Positions 35,077-45,500 of a DNA stretch of 64,000 nucleotides are shown here, in pieces; position 1 is the first letter of the stretch, and each line of letters begins with the position of its first letter. Source of the stretch: RUG100 sp050953425 (GTDB lineage: Bacteria; Bacillota; Clostridia; Peptostreptococcales; Anaerovoracaceae); NCBI GenBank assembly GCA_050953425.1, contig JBMNMQ010000007.1, positions 62,001 through 126,000 on the forward strand, given 5' to 3'. Under the pieces are notes generated by a model. The model was not told the origin of the DNA. It did no database searches and was given only the letters and a program-made list of their open reading frames with translations. The translations under genes and the position numbers were made by a program.

Positions 35077-38000
35077 ATGAAATCAGCCGGACGCAGGAGA
35101 TATGACGCTATAATGAAGCTGAGCCTCGCGATTGTAATGGTGTTCTCAATCGGAGCGATGCTGCCGTGCGCCGCCTCGAAGGCTTCCGCCAAAGAAGCGG
35201 GCGGAACCGCCTCCGCAGCGGAGGATCGCGGCGAAAGTGCGTCCGCCGGGAAGAGGGGGAGTATCTTTGATTACTCCGGTTCTTCGCGGAAAAAAGCGTT
35301 CGCAAGAGGTGCTTTCCGTTCTTCTTTCGACCTGCGCAGCCGCGGGGTCGTCACACCCGTTAAACTCCAGAGCCCGTGGGGCAGCTGCTGGGCGTTCGGC
35401 GCGATTGCCGCGTCGGAGAGCAGCATTCTGACGGATCTTAACAAGACCTACAGCCAGACCGGACTGGACCTGTCCGAACTGCAGCTCGCATGGATGGCGG
35501 GAACGCCGTCGCCTGTTAACGGAGGATATGAGGGAAGAACTCCCGTCGGAACCGGTGATGAGAGGATTGAGAATATTATGACCGGCGGGAGTTCCTATTT
35601 AGCTACCTCCGTGCTCGCGAGCGGTACGGGCCCCGTGTCCGAGAGCGCCGTTCCGTACAGGAACAAGACCGGCGAAAACAACGGATATAACTATACCAAG
35701 AACGGAGACTGGTCGGTCTCCGAATCCTGGAGATATAAACAGGATTACAGGCTGAAGGAAAGTTCCATACTCCCGTCCGCGGCGAAGAACGCTATGCAGG
35801 GCGTCAATGCGCTGAAGAGCGAACTCGTCGCCGGGCGCGGAGTGGAGATCAGCTACTATTCCAACAACAGCGACTATTTCAACAGAACGAATGCCGCCTA
35901 CTACTGTAGCAAGGCAAAGACGACGAACCACGCCGTCTGCATTGTCGGCTGGAACGACAGCTACAGCAGCTCAAACTTCAAGAGCGGCAACCAGCCGCCG
36001 GGCAGCGGCGCATGGCTCGTGAAAAACAGCTGGGGCGCGTCGACGAATTCGTTCCCGCACAAGAGCTGGTACGGGATCAAGGATGAGAACGGAAATTACA
36101 CGGGATATTTCTGGCTGTCCTACTATGACAAGTCGCTGAACAACGGGACGACGTTCCGCTACGATACGGAAGAATCAAAGTACAGCGGTCTGTCGTTCGA
36201 CATCGCGCAGAACGATTATCTGAACAACCTGATCCTCGATGCCGACACAGTCGAGAAATCGAAGCCGACAACGATGGCGAACGTCTTTACGGCACCGCGA
36301 AAATGCACGATCGAATCCGTTTCGTGCATCACGCTCGCGCCGCAGACGCAGGTCCATTACGAAGTATACAGACTGAAAAACAGTTTTGAGAATCCGCGGG
36401 ACGGGACGAAGATCGCCGACTTCACGAAGACCTACAGTTACGGCGGTTACAAGCGCGAAAAACTCAATTCTGATTTCCTGCTTTCTAAAGGAGACAAATA
36501 CAGCGTTGTCGTGACTGAGAAGACGGCGGAAGGCAAGTACACCACGCTCGTCGAAATGGGGCAGAACAAGGCCGGCAAGAACTGGTTCAACGGATTCTGC
36601 GACAGATGGGGGAAATTCTACTCCGCTCTCAAGAACGCAAAAGTCAGATACTATTACAGCGGCAGCCTCGACCGGGGCGAAAGCTTTACGTGCACGAACG
36701 GGAAGTGGCAGGACTACGTCAGCTATGTGAACGCGAACGTTTACGACCAGGTCGGGAGCTACTTCGCGCAGATGGCGTCCGAATACAGCGGCGTCAGCGA
36801 GAGCATCATCCGCGGGCTGCTCAACTCGATCGGGCAGAGCTCTCTGAAGAAATACGTGACGGTAGACAACTATCCGATCAGAGCATATACGCAGGATGCA
36901 TACAGCATCGGCTACGTGCTGAACGGCGGCGAAAACGACAGCCGCAATCCTTCCTCATATATTCCCAACAACGTGGTGCAAAACGGCGCTGTTTCGCTGT
37001 ATGATGCCTCCATGTCCGGCCGCGTTTTTTCCGGCTGGTACCGGAACAGCAGCTTCAGCGGAGAAAAAGTGACAGAGATCGACCGCGACGAGAGCGGCGA
37101 TCTTACACTCTATGCGAAATTCGAAGATGAAGAGTACACCGTGACGCTGGACCCGAACGGGGGAACGGGCGGAACCGGAAGCGTTGACGCCATATATGAC
37201 GCTGACATGCCGGACGTCGAAAGCCTTCCGCAAAGGGTCGGATACAGGTTCACAGGCTTCTATGACAGCAGAGAGGGCGGCACGCAGTATTACGACGAAA
37301 ACGGCTGTGGCGTCAGGACCTGGGACCGGAACAGCGACGGTGAGCTGTATGCGCACTGGAGCCCCGTGGAGTACAGCATCAGCTATATTCTCAACGGCGC
37401 CGGCAGCGACGCCGGAAATCCGGATAAATATACCGTCGAAAGCGAGACGATTTTCCTCAAGGGTCCGGTGAAGACCGGATATGAGTTCAAAGGCTGGTTC
37501 CTGAATCAGGACTTTGAGGGCGAACCGGTGACGATGATCCCGTCCGGCAGCACGGGCGACATGACGCTTTATGCGAAATTCACCGGCGGGAAATACAACG
37601 TCGCGCTCAACCCGAACGGCGGTGCCGGCGGCACGGAGAGCGTCGAGGCGATTTACGGCTCCGATCTGCCGGAGATCGGCAGCCTGCCGGTGCGGAACGG
37701 ATACCGTTTCCTCGGCTGCTATGACGAAAAGACCGGCGGCACGCAGTATTACGACGAGAACGGTCATGGCGTCAGGACCTGGGACCGGAACAGCGACGGT
37801 GAACTGTATGCGCACTGGAGCCCGGTGGAGTACAGCATCAGCTATATTCTCAACGGCGGTTCGAACGATCCCGCCAACCCGGCCGGCTATACGGTCGAGA
37901 GCGAAGACCTCGAGCTCAAGCCCGCCGCACGGGAGGGCTGTGCATTCCGGGGATGGTTCACGAGCGCAGACTTTGCAGGAACGCCGGTGACGGCGATCCC

Positions 38001-39381
38001 GCACGGGACGACGGGCGATCGGCAGCTTTATGCGAAATTCGAACGGGCGAAATACACGGTGAAACTCGATCCGAACGGGGGCGCCGGCGGGGAAGAGAGC
38101 GTCGAGGCCGTATACGGGTCGACGCTCCCGGATCTGGAGAGCCTGCCGGAGAGGGAAGGATATACATTCCTCGGCTGCTATGACGAAAAGGCCGGCGGAA
38201 CCCGGTACATCGATGAAAGCGGCCGCGGGATCAGAGCATGGAACACGGCCGCCGGCGGAACGCTGTACGCGCACTGGAGCGCTGTGAATTACAGCATCGA
38301 ATACGTGCTCAACGGCGGTATCAATGATCCGGAAAATCCCATTGTTTATTCGGCCGCCAGCGGTGAGATCCGCCTCCGCCCGGCAGTCCGGAAAGGCCAT
38401 GAATTCACTGGCTGGTATGAGAGCGCAGACCTTTCGGGCAGCGCTGTTGACAGGATCGGTTCCGGCAGCACCGGCGCCAGGAAGTTCTACGCCGGATTTG
38501 CGCCGGCGAAATACAAGGTGACGCTGGACGCGAACGGCGGAACCGGGGGCGCGGCGCAGGTGGAAGCTGTTTACGGAACGATTCTGCCGAATCTCGAAAG
38601 CATCCCGGAGAGAAAGGGATACAAGTTCCTCGGCTACTGCTCCACGAAGGACGGCGGCACGATGTACTACGATGAGGGCGGCAAAGCAGCCGCGAAGTGG
38701 GACCGGACCGAAGGATCCGTGCTCTACGCGATCTGGATGAAAGCCGAAGAGGAGGAACCGGCCGGATTTGAGGACACGGGCGATAACAAAGAGCCCGGCA
38801 AGTCTGAGTTCGGCGTGCTGCGGCTCCGCTATACGAAGGTGGGAAAACGCAGCGTGGCGCTCAAATGGAACAAGGTGCGCGGCGCTGAAAAATATATTGT
38901 CTATGCGAACAGATGCGGCACCCGTTATAAATTCAAGGTGTCGAAAACGACGGCGGCCGGATCCTGGAAGGCGGCACGTGCTGCCGGGAAGAGGCTGAAG
39001 GAGGGCAGATATCACAAGTTCTTCGTGACAGCTCTCGATAAGGGCGGCAATGTGCTGGCCGTCTCGAAGACGGTGCACGTTGCGACCAGGGGCGGAAAGA
39101 AAGGTAATTTCCGATACGTCAGGGTCACGAATGTGAAGAAGGGAAAGGCAGTCCTGAAGGCCGGTCAGACGTTCAGACTGAAGACAAAGTCGATCCGCGA
39201 GTCGAAGAAGCGCAAGGTTCAGATTCACCGCCCGACGTATTTCGAATCCTCGGATCCAGCCGTCGCGACGGTCGGCCTGAAGAGCGGAAAGATAACGGCC
39301 CGCGGAAAAGGGCACTGCTATATATACGTGTATTCACAGAGCGGGAAATACGCCCGTGTGAACATAACAGTAAAGGAATAG
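35077..39381 (+). CDS. Surface protein C: papain-like (C1A) cysteine protease with InlB-type repeats
   Basis: 1434 residues. A signal sequence (hydrophobic core about 14-32, AxA near 36) precedes a C1A protease domain with a complete triad: C104 in WGSCWAFG, H285 in TTNHAVCIVGWN, N317 in LVKNSWG. A beta-rich region follows (about 390-600). Eight InlB/Listeria-Bacteroides-type repeats alternate between two kinds (YSISYILNGG and YTVKLDPNGG types), making four dimers from about 610 to 1220. The basic Fn3/Big2-like module ends the protein. It likely acts as a cell-bound secreted protease on host, diet or sister surface proteins; the substrate is unknown. No inhibitor or sortase gene is near. Confidence 0.87.
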   Translation: MKSAGRRRYDAIMKLSLAIVMVFSIGAMLPCAASKASAKEAGGTASAAEDRGESASAGKRGSIFDYSGSSRKKAFARGAFRSSFDLRSRGVVTPVKLQSPWGSCWAFGAIAASESSILTDLNKTYSQTGLDLSELQLAWMAGTPSPVNGGYEGRTPVGTGDERIENIMTGGSSYLATSVLASGTGPVSESAVPYRNKTGENNGYNYTKNGDWSVSESWRYKQDYRLKESSILPSAAKNAMQGVNALKSELVAGRGVEISYYSNNSDYFNRTNAAYYCSKAKTTNHAVCIVGWNDSYSSSNFKSGNQPPGSGAWLVKNSWGASTNSFPHKSWYGIKDENGNYTGYFWLSYYDKSLNNGTTFRYDTEESKYSGLSFDIAQNDYLNNLILDADTVEKSKPTTMANVFTAPRKCTIESVSCITLAPQTQVHYEVYRLKNSFENPRDGTKIADFTKTYSYGGYKREKLNSDFLLSKGDKYSVVVTEKTAEGKYTTLVEMGQNKAGKNWFNGFCDRWGKFYSALKNAKVRYYYSGSLDRGESFTCTNGKWQDYVSYVNANVYDQVGSYFAQMASEYSGVSESIIRGLLNSIGQSSLKKYVTVDNYPIRAYTQDAYSIGYVLNGGENDSRNPSSYIPNNVVQNGAVSLYDASMSGRVFSGWYRNSSFSGEKVTEIDRDESGDLTLYAKFEDEEYTVTLDPNGGTGGTGSVDAIYDADMPDVESLPQRVGYRFTGFYDSREGGTQYYDENGCGVRTWDRNSDGELYAHWSPVEYSISYILNGAGSDAGNPDKYTVESETIFLKGPVKTGYEFKGWFLNQDFEGEPVTMIPSGSTGDMTLYAKFTGGKYNVALNPNGGAGGTESVEAIYGSDLPEIGSLPVRNGYRFLGCYDEKTGGTQYYDENGHGVRTWDRNSDGELYAHWSPVEYSISYILNGGSNDPANPAGYTVESEDLELKPAAREGCAFRGWFTSADFAGTPVTAIPHGTTGDRQLYAKFERAKYTVKLDPNGGAGGEESVEAVYGSTLPDLESLPEREGYTFLGCYDEKAGGTRYIDESGRGIRAWNTAAGGTLYAHWSAVNYSIEYVLNGGINDPENPIVYSAASGEIRLRPAVRKGHEFTGWYESADLSGSAVDRIGSGSTGARKFYAGFAPAKYKVTLDANGGTGGAAQVEAVYGTILPNLESIPERKGYKFLGYCSTKDGGTMYYDEGGKAAAKWDRTEGSVLYAIWMKAEEEEPAGFEDTGDNKEPGKSEFGVLRLRYTKVGKRSVALKWNKVRGAEKYIVYANRCGTRYKFKVSKTTAAGSWKAARAAGKRLKEGRYHKFFVTALDKGGNVLAVSKTVHVATRGGKKGNFRYVRVTNVKKGKAVLKAGQTFRLKTKSIRESKKRKVQIHRPTYFESSDPAVATVGLKSGKITARGKGHCYIYVYSQSGKYARVNITVKE

Positions 39382-39440
39382 GTGTTTGCGGATCCGGGAG
39401 AGAGCTTGAACAGAGAGGAGGAACAGTACAGCCTTCCGGT

Positions 39441-39523
39441 GATCCGGTGAGCGCCCGGCGACCTGCCGCCGGCGGTCATACCGATACGTGCAGGAAAAAA
39501 TTATACTTGAAAAGGAGGATATA
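39441..39523 (+). promoter_or_regulatory. Conserved structured leader of gene D (copy 1 of 3)
   Basis: The leader starts GATCCGGTGAGCGCCCGGCG and has CCTGC pairing with GCAGG 30-odd bases later, plus GC-rich inner arms (GCCGCCGGC). It ends at the AAAGGAGG ribosome site. Copies precede genes E (identical) and F (a few changes, mostly in loops or as paired changes). No known riboswitch class fits to my eye. Confidence 0.65.
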
Positions 39524-42500
39524 ATGAGAGGACGAGCAAAGGCATTGCCTCGAAGTTTCGCGATACTGCTGTGCATCGTGACGGCTCTGGTGTTCATGCC
39601 GACCCTGCCCGGCGGGCAGGCGAGTGCCGCGAGCGTCGCTATCAACAGCACGAACTTCCCGGATACTACTTTCCGGCAATATGTAATACAAAACTTTGAC
39701 GACAACAGCAACGGTTATTTGTCAGATGGAGAAATAGAGGGTGCGACAGCGATTTATCTTCATGGCACCCGTCGTGTTCCCCATGAAGTAAAAAATCTAA
39801 AGGGTATCGAATATCTGACATCGCTTCAAATACTGGACGCCAGCTATGGGAAGATCGAAAACTCTCTGTCTCTTACTGGTTTCCCGGATTTATTTGAGGT
39901 AGATTTACGGTACAACAATATATCTGACCTTCATCTGAAATCCCTTCCAGCCTTAAAAACTTTATATTGTTATGGCAATGAGAACATGAAATCCGTTGAT
40001 TTTACAGGCACGTTTGAAAAATTGGAGACTTTTCAAACATCGTATTGTGATAATCTAAAGAGCCTGACTATAAAGCAAATGCCAGCGCTAAAGCATTTGG
40101 GCGTAAGCGGTTGTGATGAACTAACGAATTTGACGGTCAACGCCGCAAATTTGGAAAGTCTCGACGCGTCTTTCAATAACAGACTGCAGACAATGACTTT
40201 AAACTGCAGTAATAACAAGCTCGAATCAATTGATATTCGTAGCAGTTATGAATTGAAGACGATAAATACGAACAGTTCACTAAATTCTATAACGTATTTT
40301 AACGCTGAAAGTTGTAAAAAACTTGATGACACCAGCGTTGATTTTCTTAAACGTCAAACTAATTTAGAAGTGCTGTGGATTTACGGCTGCAAGAACGTCT
40401 CTATTAAAGGAAGAAATTTTCAGAGGTTTGAAAAGCTTACCCATTTAAAAATTGGGGATCTCAAAGACTCAGATCGAACACTGGACCTCTACGGTTGTAA
40501 AAGTCTTGAGGATGTTTACATTATAGATATGCCAAATATCGGGACCCTCTTCTTACCTGATAATTTAAAAAATGTGCTTTTGAGTAAAATGAAAAGTCTG
40601 CTAGCTCTCAATTTGCATTCAAAATCAACATTAGAAGAGTTGGATATAATTCAATGCCCGAGAATTACAGACATCAATGTAGACAGCGATTACAGAAAAT
40701 TAAATGCTGTTTCGGTCTCTGAGACTCCCGTAGGCAACACGCTCTGGTATTCCAAACTGGGCAGTACGCTGGAGCAGTTAACGCTTGTCGACACGGAAAC
40801 GACCGATCTTTCACTGGGCAGTAACACGGCACTAAAGCATCTTCGATGCAGCGAAAATCGTCTGCAGACACTGAATGTCAAGGGAAACAAAAACCTCGAG
40901 ACACTCAACTGTTCGAATAATCTCCTTGAGAAGCTGGATCTTTCACAAAATACCAACCTTCTCAAGCTGGAGTGCGCCGGGAACAGGATCCCCAACCTGG
41001 ATCTATCAAAGAATACTAAGCTGACAACAGCAGGTGTTGGCTACGCCCACAATCCTCTTAGTGTCGGATATAGTTCGAAAACCTTACAGCAGAAACTCGG
41101 TATACAGGCGAAATACAATCGAAAAACCAAGAGGATGGAAGTAAACAAAAGTGACCTGGAAAATGCAGGGATTCGCACCGTAAATGTCGACCCCGAAGAC
41201 AGCTCTGTGAGCGGCCCAGGAGCTGCGCGGGAGGGCTTTACATACTCGTTCGATTCACCTATGCAGTATGATGGTGGCTGGTGGATGTACAGCATCAAGG
41301 TGCAGGTCAATACAAAAGACCCGGTGAATATGAAGATGCCGGTCACCTTGGCCGTTACACCCAAAGAGGAAATTATTACGGAAAATCTCCCGAGCGGAAA
41401 AGTCCAGACAGATTATGACGCATTCTTAGAGCGCAGTAACGATGCTGTTATAGACGTAGTCATCAGCAATGGTAACCTGCCTGATGGTCTAATGACTACC
41501 CAAGACTATTTGAATTGGCCTTATGGCTCGATCAATATTTACGGAACACCGGAGAAAGACGGCAGGTACACTTTCAAGGTGCAGTCCACTTCGAGAGTCG
41601 GCTCGGACGAAAAACAGTACACGCTGGTGATCGGCCCGAAGATCAAAGAGACACAGTCATGGGGATCGCCCAAGGTCGGATCGGCATATGATTACCAGGT
41701 GCAGAAAGAAAAAGGTGTTTCCAATGGAACCTGGTCCAAGACTGCAGGATCTCTTCCGAATGGGCTCAGTTTCGATACCGGGGCCGGAAGACTCCACGGA
41801 ACCCCGGACCAGGACGGGAAATATGAATTCACGCTGAAATTCAAAAATGACTACGGCGAAGACGTGATCTCAAAGAAAGATTTCACGGTAGCGCCGGCAG
41901 TGAAAGAAGCAGACCTCGCAACCGCAAGAATGGGAACGGGATACGCTGCAACACTGAATACTCGTGGAAAATGCACGGAGGACGACAGCGCCAAATGGAG
42001 CCTCGCTGACGGCAAGCTGCCGGACGGTCTCACCCTCAACGCAAAGTCCGGAAAGATCAGCGGCAGTCCGCAGAAGCCGGGAACATATAACTTCTCGGCG
42101 AAGTTTACAAACAAATACGGATCGGATACGAAACAATTCAGCATCACGGTCAAGGCGTCCATCAAGACGGACAGCAGCCTTCCTGCGGCAAAGCTCGGCA
42201 AAGAATATTCAGAGACGCTGGAGATGCCGGAAGGCACGGACCCGGGCACCTGGTCGGTCGCGCAGGGCAACCTGCCGGAAGGCCTGAAGATCGACGCGGG
42301 AAGCGGCAAGATCAGCGGCTATCCGAAGTCTGAGGGAACCTATAAATTCAAGGCATCCTATACGACAGACAAAGAGGAATACAGCAAGATCTTCACGATT
42401 AAGGTCGGACCTGCGATCAGCACCGACGTTCTGCCGAACGCGAAGAAGGACAGCGCGTACAGCGCGTCTTTGGCAACGTATCCGGGAACGACGCACGGTA

Positions 42501-45500
42501 CATGGTCCGTGAGCGGCAAGCTCCCCGAAGGGCTCGCGCTCAACGCGGAGACCGGCAAAATCACGGGAACACCGGAGAAGACCGGAACGTACTCGTTCAT
42601 GGCCACGTTCCAGAATAAGTATGGTAAAGACAGCAAGATGCTGAACATCAACGTCACGGAAGTCGATACGGTCGTGACGGCGCTGCCGGACGGGAAGAAG
42701 GGCTCCGTTTACTCGGTCGTCCTGGCTCCGCCGGTATCCAAGAAAGGAAACTGGAAAGTATCCGACGGAAGCCTGCCTGACGGACTCACGCTCGACTATC
42801 TGACCGGAACCATCAGCGGAATACCGTCGAAAGAAGGAGACTACAGCTTCACGGCGAAGTTCACGACGATTGACGGTGCGACGGAATACAAGTACACAAT
42901 TAAGATCCTCGGCGCGGACGCGCTCGAGATCGCGACCGATCAGGTCCTGCCGGAAGGCACACTGGGATCGGATTACAGCGCAGAGCTGAGGATGAAAGAC
43001 GGTACGGCCGCCGGAACCTGGAGCCTTGAAAACGGCAAACTGCCGAAAGGCCTCAGCCTGAACAAGGATACCGGAGTGATCAGCGGCGTACCGGAACAGG
43101 ACGGTCTGTTCGAGATCGAAGCGACCTTCACGAACGCTGCGGGCACGGCGACCGGAAAGTTCATGATCAAAGTCATGCCCGCGATCAAGACGGACGCGCT
43201 GCCGGGCGTGAAAGTCGGAGAACAATATTCCAAGACTCTGGAGACCTGCACCGGAGCGAGCGAAGGTATCTGGTATATCGACGGAAATCTCCCGGCGGGA
43301 CTCAGTCTCGACCAGAAAACCGGGAAGATCAGCGGTATACCGACCAAAGCGGGTGTCTACGATTTCATCGCCAGATTCGCGAATGAGAACGGAACCTGCA
43401 GCAAACTGCTCGAGATCAAGGTGTGGGAATCTTCCGGCATCGCTGCGATGAAGAACGGAAAAGTCGGGAGCCCGTATGAAGCATATCCCGCGAGCTCCAT
43501 CGGCTCGGGCACATGGAGCGTGGAAACCGGGAGCCTTCCGGACGGACTTGATATTGACAAGTCGACGGGAAGAATCCACGGAACCCCGACGGTCGAAGGC
43601 CACTACGAATTCACGCTCAAATGCACAGAGACAGGAGGTGCATTCAGCAGAGACCGTTACTCGATCGATATTCTGGCGAAGGACGGACTCAGCATCCTTA
43701 CAGATCAGATCCTGCCGAACGGACTCGTCAAGAGTGATTACGACTTCCAGATGGAGGCCTCGGAAAGCACCGGCATCACATGGAGCATTGTCAGCGGCAA
43801 ACTGCCCGAAGGTCTGACACTCAACCTGGACGGCAGCATCACCGGCAGACCGACAGCGGCCGGAACGTATCCGTTCGAACTCAAATGCACGAGCGGCAGC
43901 GAAAGCGCAGTCAAGAAATTTGTGATCACGGTGGATCCCGTCTCGGTGAGCATCATCTCCAAGGAAGATCTCCCTGTCGGCTATGTCGGCAAGGACTACA
44001 GCAAGACACTCGAGGCAGACGCCTCTGAACCGGGAACCTGGACGGTCACAAAGGGAGTACTCCCGGAGGGTCTCAGCCTGGACAAGGATACCGGAGTGAT
44101 CAGCGGCAAACCGCAGAAGATCGGTAAAGAAACCTTCACCGTGGAGTTTAAAAACGACGACGGGACCGATGAAAAAGAATTCACCCTCGCCGTCAAAGCG
44201 GTGATCAGCACAGAAAGCGCTCTGCCGGACGCGAAGATCGGAGAGCAGTATTCAGAGACGCTGGATAAGCCGGAAGGAACGGAACCGGGCAAATGGTCGG
44301 TGTCGGGCGGCACGCTGCCGGACGGACTGACCATCAATCCGGGAAGCGGAAAAATCAGCGGCTATCCGGAGTCGGAAGGCACCTACACGTTCCGCGCGAC
44401 ATACAGCACGGACGGAGAAGCTGTGAGCAAGACGTTCCGGATCAAGGTCGGACCGGCGATCAGCACGGACGTGCTGCCCGACGCGAAGAAGGGCAGAGCA
44501 TACAGTGCCGCGCTCGAGGTGAGACCGGGTACGACGAACGGCACCTGGTCCGTGAGCGGGAATGTCCCGGAAGGACTGAAGCTCAACAACAAGACAGGTA
44601 AGATCAGCGGAGTGCCCGCAAAGGCGGATCAGTACTCGTTCATGGTCACGTTCAGAAACAAGTACGGAGAAGACAGCAGAGTTCTGGATATCAACGTACT
44701 GAAGGACGAAGTGATCGTCAAGGCTCTTCCGAACGGACGCACAGGAAAGGAATACGCGACCATGCTCGCGGCTCCGAGCGCCGAGAAGGGCAGCTGGGAG
44801 ATGTCCGAAGGAAGTCTCCCCGAAGGGCTCACACTCGATCAGACGAGCGGCCTCATCAGCGGCACGCCGACAAAAGCGGGAGAGAGCAAGTTTACGGTAA
44901 CGTTCACAGACGGCAAAGAGACGTACAAGTTTATTTATACGATCAAAATCCTCGACGCAGCCGCGCCGGAAATCTCGATCGTAACAGACTCGGCGCTGCA
45001 CAAGGGGAAACTCGGTTCGGCCTATGACGCAGAACTGAAGGTTTCCGAAGAAACAGGCGCAGGCAAGTGGTCCGTCCTCAAGGGCAAGCTCCCCGCCGGA
45101 CTCAGTCTCGGCGGAGACGGCAGAATCAGCGGAACACCGCAGGAAGACGGCACGTTCGAATTCAAGGCCGAATTCAGGACCGGTTCCGCGTCCGCCTCGC
45201 GGACCTTCATCATGAAGGTGGAGCCGCAGATCAAGACGGGCGTTCTCCCGGGCGCTGTATCCGGTGAGAAGTATACAAAGATTCTCGAAACATATGAAGG
45301 CGCGGCCAAGGGCGTATGGTATGTCGAAGGAACGCTTCCCGAAGGGCTCACACTCGATTCCAAAACGGGAACGATCAGCGGCACTCCGACGCAGGAAGGC
45401 ATCTACGACTTCATCGCAAGATTCGCGAACAGAAACGGCAGCGACAGCAGACTGTTTGAGATCGTTGTGGACAAGAGCACGCTGAAAATGAATTTCAGAG

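Noticed and set aside
36955..39315. 786-codon open frame opposite the InlB-type repeats of gene C
   Set aside because: Shadow of a repetitive coding region; no start signals.
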